From contig CAVXRG010000008.1 in NCBI GenBank assembly GCA_963764195.1, positions 124,001-188,000 on the forward strand: a stretch of 64,000 bases of DNA, given 5' to 3'. A program made the translations under genes and the position numbers. A model generated the notes under the pieces. That model saw nothing but the letters and a program-made list of their open reading frames with translations, did not search any database and was not told the DNA's origin. The stretch is from JBDSSS01 sp963764195. Lineage in GTDB: Bacteria > Actinomycetota > Actinomycetes > Actinomycetales > Dermatophilaceae. Below, piece after piece: positions 16,284 through 24,079 of this stretch (within the stretch, counting starts at the first letter, position 1; each line of letters begins with the position of its first letter).

Positions 16284-17114
16284 ATGACCAGCACAGCGCC
16301 GGCTGCCGGGCTCAACACCCTCTCCTGGGGCGAGGAGGGGCCCCGGATCGCCTTCCTCCACGGACTCTTCGGGCAGGGACGCAACTGGACCCAGATCGCG
16401 AAGGCGGTCAGTGGCCCCGACCGCGCGGACGCGAGGTGCCTGCTCGTCGACCTGCCCGACCACGGCCGCTCGCCGTGGTCGGCGGAGTTCTCCCTCGACG
16501 GCTACGCCGATGCCGTCGCGTCGACGCTGCGCGGGCACGGCGGTGACGACGCGTGGACCGTCGTCGGTCACTCGCTCGGCGGCAAGGTGGCCATGGTCCT
16601 CGCCCTGCGGCACCCCGACCTCGTCGAGCGGCTCGTCGTCGTCGACATCGCCCCGCGAGGCTACGGCTCGCTCGAGCGCTTCGCGGGTTACATCGCGCAG
16701 ATGCAGCGGCTGAAGCTCACGGAGCTGACCGGCCGAGGAGACGCCGAGTCACGCTTCGAGGAGTCCGACCCCGGGGTCAAGGGCTTCCTGTTGCAGAACC
16801 TCCGGCGCGAGGGACCGGACTGGCGCTGGCAGGTCAACCTCGATCTCATCGCCGCCGATGCGGCCCGGGGGACGAGGTCGAGGATCGCCGGGTGGCCGGA
16901 CGACCTCGACGACCTCGAGCCCTATCCCGGACCGGTCCTCTGGGTCGCGGGTGGCGACTCGCCCTATGTCCGTCCCGAGGACGGCGACCGGATGCGAAGC
17001 CACTTCCCGCGCACCCGGCTGTTCACGATCAAGGGGGCCGGGCACTGGGTGCACAGCGACGCCCCCGAGATCATCGTGGCCGCGCTGCGTCGCTTCGTCA
17101 CCCGCCCCGACTGA
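16284..17114 (+). CDS. Alpha/beta hydrolase (YbfF-like esterase)
   Basis: Hydrolase of 276 residues. It has the oxyanion motif AFLHGLFGQGRNW, DLPDHGRSPWS, the nucleophile elbow VVGHSLGGKVAM (Ser near 96), an acid in VAGGDSPYV and the catalytic His in GAGHWVHSDAPE. This is the pattern of E. coli YbfF and mammalian ABHD11. The physiological ester is unknown. It stands alone between two minus-strand genes and ends 13 bases before the response regulator stop. Confidence 0.88.
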   Translation: MTSTAPAAGLNTLSWGEEGPRIAFLHGLFGQGRNWTQIAKAVSGPDRADARCLLVDLPDHGRSPWSAEFSLDGYADAVASTLRGHGGDDAWTVVGHSLGGKVAMVLALRHPDLVERLVVVDIAPRGYGSLERFAGYIAQMQRLKLTELTGRGDAESRFEESDPGVKGFLLQNLRREGPDWRWQVNLDLIAADAARGTRSRIAGWPDDLDDLEPYPGPVLWVAGGDSPYVRPEDGDRMRSHFPRTRLFTIKGAGHWVHSDAPEIIVAALRRFVTRPD

Positions 17115-17127
17115 CCGCCGGTCGACC

Positions 17128-17829
17128 TCAGAGCAGCCGGCGGCCCATGGCCCAGGCGGTCAGCTCGTGCCGCGAGCTCAGCTGCAGCTTGCGCAGCACC
17201 GACGAGACGTGGGTCTCGACGGTCTTGACGGAGATGAACAGCTCCTTGGCGACCTCCTTGTACTGGTAGCCGCGGGCGATCAGCCGCATCACCTCGCGCT
17301 CGCGGGCCGAGAGCCGGTCGAGCTCCTCGTCGATCTCGGCCACCTCGCCCGCGGTCGCCCCGAAGGCGTCGAGCACGAAGCCGGCGAGCCGGGGGCTGAA
17401 GACGGCGTCGCCGTCGGCGACCCGGCCGATCGCCCCGAGCAGCTCGGTGGCGTTGATCGTCTTCGTCACGTAGCCGCGGGCGCCCGCCCGGATCACCGCG
17501 ATGACGTCCTCGGCCGCGTCGCTGACCGAGAGCGCGAGGAAGCGCACGGGCGCCCCCGCCTCGGTCGTCACCGTCGTGCAGGCCCGGATCACGTCGGCGC
17601 CGCCGCGACCGTCGCCGCCGGGCAGGTGGACGTCGAGCAGCACGACGTCAGGGCGCTGCTCGGCGATGACCGCGGCGGCCGACTCGACGGCGCCGGCCTC
17701 ACCGACGATCGACAGCGTGTATGCCGCCGTGCTCGCGAGGGCGGCGAGCTCGGCGCGCACCCCGGTGCGGAACATGTGGTGGTCGTCGACGAGGACGACG
17801 GAGATGGTGCGGGGTGGGGCGGCGGTCAC
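17128..17829 (-). CDS. LuxR/NarL-family response regulator
   Basis: Two-domain regulator of 233 residues. The receiver has VVLVDDHHMFRTG, the phosphoacceptor D66 in VVLLDVHLPGGDG, LALSVSD and GYVTKTINATEL. The C-terminal HTH (about 165-230) has LSAREREVMRLIARGYQYKEVAKELFISVKTVETHVSSVLRKL (in parts). The GTG at 17829 overlaps the stop of the kinase gene (GTGA), so kinase and regulator are coupled; the longer frame to 17970 is only the kinase's repetitive tail read out of frame. Likely target: the 11-bp-phased repeats in the divergent promoter at 19292-19324. Confidence 0.93.
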   Translation of the reverse strand: MTAAPPRTISVVLVDDHHMFRTGVRAELAALASTAAYTLSIVGEAGAVESAAAVIAEQRPDVVLLDVHLPGGDGRGGADVIRACTTVTTEAGAPVRFLALSVSDAAEDVIAVIRAGARGYVTKTINATELLGAIGRVADGDAVFSPRLAGFVLDAFGATAGEVAEIDEELDRLSAREREVMRLIARGYQYKEVAKELFISVKTVETHVSSVLRKLQLSSRHELTAWAMGRRLL

Positions 17830-19238
17830 GGTTGCTGCTCCTGGGTGGGTGCGGTGGTGGGTGCGGTGGTGGGTGCGGTGGTGGGTGTGGGTGCGGCTGT
17901 GCTGGTCGGCGGGGTCTGACCGGTCTGACCGGTCTGACTGGGTGAGGCGGATGCCCGGACGGGCAGGCACAGCTCGACCTCGGTGCCGTCGGCCCGGCGG
18001 CGGATCCGGGCGGTGCCACCGTGCCGCTCCATCCGGCCGACGATCGACTCGCGCACCCCGGCCCGGTCGGCGGGCACGTCGTCGAGGTCGAAGCCGGTGC
18101 CGTGGTCGCGGACGAACGCCTCGACGGCCTTGGGGCCGACCTCGACGTAGACGCTGATCGGCGGGCTCGCGTGCCGGACGGCATTCCAGGCGGCCTCGCG
18201 GACCGCCTTGACGAGGGCGTCGAGGTCGTCGTCCAGGGTCCGGTCACCGGTGACGACGAGCTCGACCGGGACGCCATGGAGGTCCTCGACCTCACCGAGG
18301 GCGGCGGTGAGGGCGGCGCCGAGTGACCCGGAGTGGGCATCCTCGTCGTAGAGGTAGCTGCGCAGCTGACGTTCCTGCGCGCGCGCGAGCCGGGCGACAC
18401 CGGCCGCGTCGCCCGCCTGTCGTTGGATGAGCGTGAGCGTCTGCAGGACCGAGTCGTGCAGGTGTGCGGCGATGTCGGCGCGTTCGGTCGCCCGGATCCG
18501 GGCCGCCTGCTCCTCTCGCAGGTTGCTCCACAGCCGCAGGATCCAGGGAGCCGCGAGCACGGCGACCCCGACGAGGGCGGCGATGACGGCGCCGGCCACC
18601 TGCCACAGCTCGGCGAGGTTGGCTCCCCGGACGAGCAGGGCCACGAGGCCGAAGGTGGTCAGGCCGAGGCCGACGACGAGCCAGACCCATCGGACCGGGC
18701 GTCGTCGCCCCGGGGTGTCCGCCTCGTCGAGCTGGGACCAGAAGAAGATCGTGCCGATGACGATGGCCACGAGGGGGAGGACCACCTGGGCGTGGATCGC
18801 GACGCCGACGCTGCCGAGCCACAGCCCGGCCGCGACGACGAGGGCCACCACCCCGAGGAGGGTGAGGACGACCGGCTCGTTGCCGCTGCGCAGCCAGGAC
18901 CGCAGCTGCGAGAGGTCGGTGGGCGTCCGGCTCGTCCTCGACGTCGTCGCGGCGGGCGCGGCGGGCGCGGCGGGCGCGGCGGGCGCGGCGCTCAGCCGAC
19001 CGCCGTCGCGCATCGTCGCCCAGAGGAAGACGTAGACGGCGGCCCCGGCCCCGAACGGGATCGTCGTGAGCAGGAAGAGGATCCGGACGAACCGCGGCGC
19101 GACCCCGAGGTGCTCGGCGACGCCGACGGCGACCCCGGCGAGCACCCGACGTCCACGCGGGCGGACGAGGGGAGGCCGCTGCGTCTCGCGCCACGACGAC
19201 CGTGGCGCGGTCTCGGGAGGTCCGGAAGCCGTCTGCAC
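17826..19238 (-). CDS. PspC-domain sensor histidine kinase
   Basis: Membrane kinase of 470 residues starting at GTG 19238 (AGGA nine bases upstream). It begins with a PspC domain (GVAVGVAEHLGVAPRFVRILFLL), then an Ala/Pro linker encoded by a 9-base tandem repeat, four or so further membrane segments (about 120-235), and a HisKA_3 region with H261 in AAHLHDSVLQTLTLIQRQ. The HATPase_c domain has REAAWNAVRHA and DHGTGFD. The last ~35 residues are a TTAP repeat from 15-base tandem copies (about 17835-17890). PspC kinases sense envelope stress in actinobacteria. It forms a two-component pair with the next gene and is divergent from another PspC protein. Confidence 0.93.
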   Translation of the reverse strand: MQTASGPPETAPRSSWRETQRPPLVRPRGRRVLAGVAVGVAEHLGVAPRFVRILFLLTTIPFGAGAAVYVFLWATMRDGGRLSAAPAAPAAPAAPAATTSRTSRTPTDLSQLRSWLRSGNEPVVLTLLGVVALVVAAGLWLGSVGVAIHAQVVLPLVAIVIGTIFFWSQLDEADTPGRRRPVRWVWLVVGLGLTTFGLVALLVRGANLAELWQVAGAVIAALVGVAVLAAPWILRLWSNLREEQAARIRATERADIAAHLHDSVLQTLTLIQRQAGDAAGVARLARAQERQLRSYLYDEDAHSGSLGAALTAALGEVEDLHGVPVELVVTGDRTLDDDLDALVKAVREAAWNAVRHASPPISVYVEVGPKAVEAFVRDHGTGFDLDDVPADRAGVRESIVGRMERHGGTARIRRRADGTEVELCLPVRASASPSQTGQTGQTPPTSTAAPTPTTAPTTAPTTAPTQEQQP

Positions 19239-19291
19239 CTGCCCATCCTCGCCCACCCGCGCGGCCCGCGGCACCCCTCGGGGACGGTTTG

Positions 19292-19324
19292 GGGGTCGAC
19301 TCAGGGTCGGGTCAGGGTCGGCCC
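19292..19324. promoter_or_regulatory. Three 11-bp direct repeats in PspC divergent promoter
   Basis: GGGGTCGACTC, AGGGTCGGGTC and AGGGTCGGCCC follow one another without a gap between the kinase start (19238, minus) and the PspC protein start (19364, plus). Repeats at one helical turn are typical of NarL-family regulator sites, so this is a candidate operator for the regulator encoded at 17128. Inference from spacing only. Confidence 0.5.
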
Positions 19325-19363
19325 TCATGGCTGGCGGGGGTGTCGAGGCGGGAGTCTGGGGCC

Positions 19364-20614
19364 ATGGAAACGACAGAGCAGACCCCGCCCCCGGGCCGCG
19401 GACTCGACGGGCTGTATGCCGCCCTCCGCCGCCCCGGCGTCGCCAGGGTCTCCCAGGGCCGATGGTTCGCCGGTGTCGCGGGAGGGATTGCCCGATGGCT
19501 CGGTGTCGATCCGCTCGTCGTGCGGGCCGGCTTCATCCTCTTCGGCCTCTTCTTCGGCGTCGGGCTCGGCCTCTACCTCGCCCTCGTGCTGCTGCTGCCC
19601 GACGAGCAGGGCACGATCCGCCTCGAGCAGGCGCTCCGGCACGGTGACGGGAAGTCGATCTTCCTGCTCGTCATCACCGCGCTCGTGCTCTTCGGGGGGC
19701 CGTGGGACGGGGACTCGCAGGGCTTCCGCATCGGCGGCTTCGTCGTCATCGGCCTCGTCGCGTGGTGGTTCCTCACCCGCACCGGGACCGGCCAGGAGCT
19801 TCGGCGGTCGGCTCCATGGGCCGGTGCGCCCGCATCCGAGCAGCCGACCGCGTCCGCTGCGGCGCCCTCGGCGTCCCCGACGGCGGCTCCGGGTCCGGGC
19901 CTCTCGACGGGCAACGCCGCGGCCAACGCCGGCCGACCGGCCGCCACCTGGTCGCCGAGCCCGCTCCGTGAGCGGACGCCGGTCATCGGCTTCGCGGCGG
20001 CCCTGCTCGTCGTCGGCGCGGCGCTCCTCGTCGGCGCCCTGGGCTACCAGCTGGCCCGGGTCGGCACCGTGCCGGGCAACCCGCTCCCGGTCGGGATCGC
20101 CTCCGGACTCGCGGTGCTCGGGCTCGGTCTGCTCCTCGCCGGACTCGCCGGGCGCCGGGCCGGTGGCCTCGCCCCCCTTGCCGTCGTCGGAGTCCTCGCC
20201 GCTCTCGTCACCTCGGCGGCCCCGGCGGGGCTCACCCAGCCGTTCCGGACGGGCGACCGCACCGAGACCGTGACGACCCTGACGGGACACGACACCTACC
20301 AGCTCGGGATCGGCAACCTCGTCGTCGACCTCTCCAAGGCTGACGTCTCGCCGGCGGGCGTGGAGCGGGTGACCGCCGCGCTCGGAGTCGGCCAGCTCGA
20401 CGTCGTCGTCCCCGAGGGCGTCCGGGTCGTCGTCACGACCTCCGGCCGCGGGGGTGAGGTCATCGCGACCGGCAGCGACCGCGGGCCGGACTACCAGCTC
20501 GCCGGCGGCGGATGGACGGAGACCTTCGCCTACGGCGCCGGCCCGACCGAGCTGCTCGTCGACGCGGAGGTCGGCCTCGGGCAGATCAACGTCCGGACGG
20601 CCGGCCCCTCATGA
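19364..20614 (+). CDS. PspC-domain membrane protein
   Basis: Protein of 416 residues. The N-terminal PspC domain (RWFAGVAGGIARWLGVDPLVVRAGFILFGLFF, about 31-65) is followed by several membrane segments, an Ala/Ser/Pro-rich loop (about 150-195), three more membrane segments (about 205-290) and a C-terminal DUF2154/LiaF-like beta domain (LGIGNLVVDLSKADVS, ALGVGQLDVVVPEGV, VGLGQINV). This layout matches LiaF-type modulators of stress two-component systems. Its position opposite the PspC kinase-regulator pair supports a role in the same envelope-stress circuit. ATG at 19364; the stop overlaps the next gene's ATG. Confidence 0.86.
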   Translation: METTEQTPPPGRGLDGLYAALRRPGVARVSQGRWFAGVAGGIARWLGVDPLVVRAGFILFGLFFGVGLGLYLALVLLLPDEQGTIRLEQALRHGDGKSIFLLVITALVLFGGPWDGDSQGFRIGGFVVIGLVAWWFLTRTGTGQELRRSAPWAGAPASEQPTASAAAPSASPTAAPGPGLSTGNAAANAGRPAATWSPSPLRERTPVIGFAAALLVVGAALLVGALGYQLARVGTVPGNPLPVGIASGLAVLGLGLLLAGLAGRRAGGLAPLAVVGVLAALVTSAAPAGLTQPFRTGDRTETVTTLTGHDTYQLGIGNLVVDLSKADVSPAGVERVTAALGVGQLDVVVPEGVRVVVTTSGRGGEVIATGSDRGPDYQLAGGGWTETFAYGAGPTELLVDAEVGLGQINVRTAGPS

Positions 20615-21351
20615 CCGGGCAACGGAGTGAGACGCAGCGCAGCGGGGAGCCGGGGCCCGCGAAAGAGCGCACACTGACGAGGAGCACCCCCGGCGCCACC
20701 GACACCACCGGGACCCCCGAGACCCGGGGCACCCCGAGCACCCCAGCCCGGGCGCAGACGAATCCAGACACGGAGACGACCGACATGGATGACACGACCA
20801 ACAGGCACGTCGACGGCGACCGCCCGGACGCGACCCGTCCCCTCGGCACCGACCCGACCCGCAGCGACCTGCACAGCGACCCGACCCGACCCGACGACGG
20901 GAGCCAGAGCACCGACCCGACCCGGCGCGACCCGGCCTCGACGCTGCAGATCGACCAGTCCGTCGACCCGACGGCGCCGGCCTTCCGGGTGGCTCCGGTC
21001 GTCCCGGTGCCCGACGACGCGGTCCGAGCCGACGAGCCGGCGGGCGGTCGCCCGGCGCACCAGCAGGGGTGGGCGCCGGCTCCGTCCGCGGCCCGTCCCG
21101 AGTGGGGGCCGCCCGGCTCCCTGCCGACGAGCACCGTCATCACCGTCAACCGCGGGCCGCGGGCGAGCAGCATCCTGCTCGGCTTCCTCTGCCTGCTCGT
21201 CGCGGCCTACGTGCTCGTCACGACCCTCACCGACACCGTGCTCGACCCGACGACGTTCGGACCGGTCGTCTTCGCCGCGTTCGGTGCGGTGCTCGTGCTC
21301 GTCGGCGTCGCCGGAGTGCTCACCAACCGCCGGCGCAACCGGGTCCGCTGA
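20611..21351 (+). CDS. Membrane protein with long disordered N-terminus, hypothetical
   Basis: Starts at ATG 20611, overlapping the PspC stop (ATGA), so it is coupled to that gene. The first ~170 residues are hydrophilic, rich in Thr, Asp, Pro and Arg (DPTRSDLHSDPTRPDDG), and look disordered. Two membrane segments close the protein (ILLGFLCLLVAAYVLVTTL and VVFAAFGAVLVLVGVAGVL). An internal ATG at 20785 is an alternative start. I do not recognise a family; the context suggests a partner in the PspC envelope-stress module. Confidence 0.65.
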   Translation: MTGQRSETQRSGEPGPAKERTLTRSTPGATDTTGTPETRGTPSTPARAQTNPDTETTDMDDTTNRHVDGDRPDATRPLGTDPTRSDLHSDPTRPDDGSQSTDPTRRDPASTLQIDQSVDPTAPAFRVAPVVPVPDDAVRADEPAGGRPAHQQGWAPAPSAARPEWGPPGSLPTSTVITVNRGPRASSILLGFLCLLVAAYVLVTTLTDTVLDPTTFGPVVFAAFGAVLVLVGVAGVLTNRRRNRVR

Positions 21352-21436
21352 CCCCGTCAGCGGCATACGTCGGGCGCGCTGGCTAGGCTCGGGCGGTGAC
21401 CGGGAGACCTCCGGCGCGACGACCCGAGGAGACGCA

Positions 21437-23401
21437 GTGGCCCCCAAGTCCGGTATCGAGCTCGACCTGCTCGACCGCTCCACCCGACCGCAGGACGACC
21501 TCTTCCGCTTCGTCAACGGAACCTGGCTCGACACGACGGAGATCCCCGGCGACCGGGCCCGCTTCGGCACGTTCGACATCCTGCGCGAGCAGTCGACGGC
21601 CCGCGTGCACGCGCTCATCGAGGAGGCCGCGGCCGGCGACGGTGGCGCCCCGGGCTCCCCCCGACGCCAGGTCGGCGACCTCTACGCGAGCTTCATGGAC
21701 ACCGAGCGGATCGAGGAGCTGGGCCTCTCACCGCTCCAGTCGATGCTCGCCGACGTCTCGGCGATCGAGTCCTCCACGACCCTCGCGACCGTCCTCGGTC
21801 GACTCGGCCGCATCGGGGTCTCGGGCCTCGTCCGCTTCTACGTCGCGCCGGACGAGCGGTCGCCGGAGGACTACGTCGTCTACCTCGAGCAGGGTGGTCT
21901 CGGGCTGCCTGACGAGGCCTTCTACCGCGAGGAGAAGCACGCGGCGGTGCGGGCGGCCTACGTCGCGCACGTCGAGCGGATGCTCGACCTCGTCGGGATC
22001 CCCGACGCCGCGGACAAGGCGGGTCGGATCATGGCGCTCGAGACGCGCGTCGCGGCAGCGCACTGGGACGCCGTCGCCACCCGGGACGCGGTCAAGACCT
22101 ACAACGCCCACACCCTCGAGGAGCTGGGCTCCCTTGCACCGGAGTACGACTGGAGCGCCTGGATCGCGGGTCTCGACGCGCCGGACGGCGCCTTCGGCCG
22201 GGTCGTGGTGCGTGAGCCGAGCTTCCTCTCCGGGTTGAGCGAGGCGCTCGCCGCCGTCGACCTCGACGACTGGCGCACGTGGCTCGTCTGGGACGTCGTC
22301 AACACCCATGCCCCCCTGCTGCCGACGACCGTCGTCGAGGCCGACTTCGACTTCTACGGGCGCACCCTCTCCGGTCAGCCCGACCTTCAGGAACGCTGGA
22401 AGCGGGGCGTGGGCGTCGTCGAGAGCGGGGTCGGTGAGGCCGTCGGCCGGCTCTACGCCGAGAAGTGGTTCCCGCCGGCGGCGAAGCAGCGGATGCAGGA
22501 GCTCGTCGCCAACCTCGTCGAGGCCTTCCGCCGGTCGTTCTCGTCGCTGGAGTGGATGAGCGAGCAGACCCGCGCCGAGGCGATCGACAAGCTCGATCGC
22601 TTCACGCCCAAGATCGGATACCCCGACGTGTGGCGCGACTACTCCTCGATCGAGATCGACCCTGCCGACCTCGTCGGCAACGTGACCCGGGCGGAGGCGT
22701 TCGACACCGCTCGCAACCTCGCCAAGATCGGCGGCCCGATCGACCGGACGGAGTGGTTCATGCTGCCCCAGACGGTCAACGCCTACTACATGCCGTCGAT
22801 GAACGAGATCGTCTTCCCGGCCGCGATCCTCCAGCCGCCCTTCTTCGACCTCGAGGCCGACGACGCCGTGAACTACGGCGGGATCGGCGCGGTCATCGGC
22901 CACGAGCTCGGCCACGGCTTCGACGACCAGGGGTCGCGCTACGACGGCTCGGGGGCGCTCCGCGAGTGGTGGACCGAGGGCGATCGCACCCGGTTCGACG
23001 CCCTGGCGCAGCGGCTCATCGAGCAGTTCGACGGCTACTCGCCGGCCGGCCTCGACGCATCGCACACCGTCAACGGGAGCCTCACCGTCGGGGAGAACAT
23101 CGGTGACCTCGGTGGTCTGCAGATCGGCTACGCGGCCTACCGGATCGCGACCGAGGAGTCCGGCATGGCCGAGATCGACGGGTTCACCGGGCCGCAGCGC
23201 TTCTTCATCGGGTGGGCCCAGGTGTGGAAGGGCAAGGCCCGGGAGGCCGAGGCGATTCGCCTGCTCGCCGTCGACCCACACTCGCCGCAGGACCTGCGCG
23301 GCAACGCGGTCCGCAACGTCAGCGAGTTCCACGAGGCCTTCGGGGTCCAGCCTGGCGACCGCCTCTGGCTCGACGAGGACGAGCGGGTCGGGATCTTCTG
23401 A
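21437..23401 (+). CDS. M13 family zinc metallopeptidase (neprilysin-like)
   Basis: Peptidase of 654 residues, the full family length. GTG at 21437 follows GAGGAGAC. Key sites are the substrate-binding NAYYMPSMNEIVFPAAIL, the zinc motif GHELGHGFDDQG (HExxH near residue 492), the third zinc ligand Glu in GENIGDLGGL, and DPHSPQDLRGNAVRNVSEF near the end. No signal peptide or membrane anchor is seen, unlike eukaryotic neprilysin, so this is a cytosolic M13 oligopeptidase of the PepO type. The product ends in RVGIF where many members end in W. It is preceded by a CGGCATAC word at 21361. Confidence 0.94.
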   Translation: MAPKSGIELDLLDRSTRPQDDLFRFVNGTWLDTTEIPGDRARFGTFDILREQSTARVHALIEEAAAGDGGAPGSPRRQVGDLYASFMDTERIEELGLSPLQSMLADVSAIESSTTLATVLGRLGRIGVSGLVRFYVAPDERSPEDYVVYLEQGGLGLPDEAFYREEKHAAVRAAYVAHVERMLDLVGIPDAADKAGRIMALETRVAAAHWDAVATRDAVKTYNAHTLEELGSLAPEYDWSAWIAGLDAPDGAFGRVVVREPSFLSGLSEALAAVDLDDWRTWLVWDVVNTHAPLLPTTVVEADFDFYGRTLSGQPDLQERWKRGVGVVESGVGEAVGRLYAEKWFPPAAKQRMQELVANLVEAFRRSFSSLEWMSEQTRAEAIDKLDRFTPKIGYPDVWRDYSSIEIDPADLVGNVTRAEAFDTARNLAKIGGPIDRTEWFMLPQTVNAYYMPSMNEIVFPAAILQPPFFDLEADDAVNYGGIGAVIGHELGHGFDDQGSRYDGSGALREWWTEGDRTRFDALAQRLIEQFDGYSPAGLDASHTVNGSLTVGENIGDLGGLQIGYAAYRIATEESGMAEIDGFTGPQRFFIGWAQVWKGKAREAEAIRLLAVDPHSPQDLRGNAVRNVSEFHEAFGVQPGDRLWLDEDERVGIF

Positions 23402-23468
23402 CGGGTCGCCGGGGCTGGCGCTGAGGGCTCGAGGCCATGACGAGCCGCTGCGCGGATCGCCTACGGGC

Positions 23469-23933
23469 TCATGACGACTCGGCGACCGACTTCAGCTGCG
23501 CGAGTCCGCGCTCGAAGTCTGGACCCAGCATCTTCTCCATCGAGTAGAGCTTGCTCATGACGCGCATGACGGTGTTCTGGGGGCCGGTCATCAGCCACTC
23601 GACCGCGGTGCGTCCCTCACCGAGCGGGGTGAGGGTGAGGTCGACCCGGTTGCGCGCCTTCATCGGGGCGGAGAACTCCAGGTCGACGGTGACGTGGTGC
23701 GGATCCGACTGGACGAGCTCCATCCGGCCGCGTCCGGCCTTGCTGTTGCCGCTCCAGGCGTAGGTCGCGCCGACCCCGGAGCGCGGACCGGAGTACTCGC
23801 GCTCGAGATTGGCGTCGAGGCCCTCCCACGGCGACCACTTCTGCCATTCGTGGAAGTCGTCGACGAGGGCGTGCACCCGCTCGGGCGGTGCGGCGATCTC
23901 GGTGGACCTGCTGACTCGGAACTCCTTGGCCAT
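23469..23933 (-). CDS. SRPBCC (START-like) family protein
   Basis: Single-domain protein of 154 residues with a START/Bet v1 ligand-binding fold: SRSTEIAAPPERVHALVDDFHEWQKWSPWEG (in parts) at the N-terminus, a beta-rich middle and a long C-terminal helix (LGPDFERGLAQLKSVAES). It resembles the polyketide cyclase/dehydrase-like subfamily. The ligand is unknown. No operon partners are visible; it is convergent with the M13 peptidase gene. Confidence 0.85.
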   Translation of the reverse strand: MAKEFRVSRSTEIAAPPERVHALVDDFHEWQKWSPWEGLDANLEREYSGPRSGVGATYAWSGNSKAGRGRMELVQSDPHHVTVDLEFSAPMKARNRVDLTLTPLGEGRTAVEWLMTGPQNTVMRVMSKLYSMEKMLGPDFERGLAQLKSVAESS

Positions 23934-24048
23934 GGCGCCGATCCTCCCACGCGGCCGTCGGCCGTGGGGTCGGTATGTCGCGTCGCTGCGGTCGTCCTCC
24001 GGTGGCCTCTTTCGTCCCCGCGGCGTCCACTGTCTTCCCTTTGAGCCC

Positions 24049-24077
24049 TTGCCCTCGTCGAACTCCTGTTCTACAAT
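24049..24077 (+). promoter_or_regulatory. Promoter with LexA (SOS) box for the DUF222/HNH gene
   Basis: A -35 TTGCCC (24049-24054) and a -10 TACAAT (24072-24077) are 17 bases apart. Between and over them lies TCGAACTCCTGTTCTA (24058-24073), one base from the actinobacterial LexA consensus TCGAAC-N4-GTTCGA. Binding there would block RNA polymerase. Transcription would begin near 24084, so the message would be almost leaderless. Confidence 0.75.
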
Positions 24078-24079
24078 TG

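Noticed and set aside
17840..17890. GGGTGCGGTGGT repeats as a possible CRISPR-like or regulatory array
   Set aside because: They are tandem, without spacers, in frame, and encode the TTAP tail of the histidine kinase.
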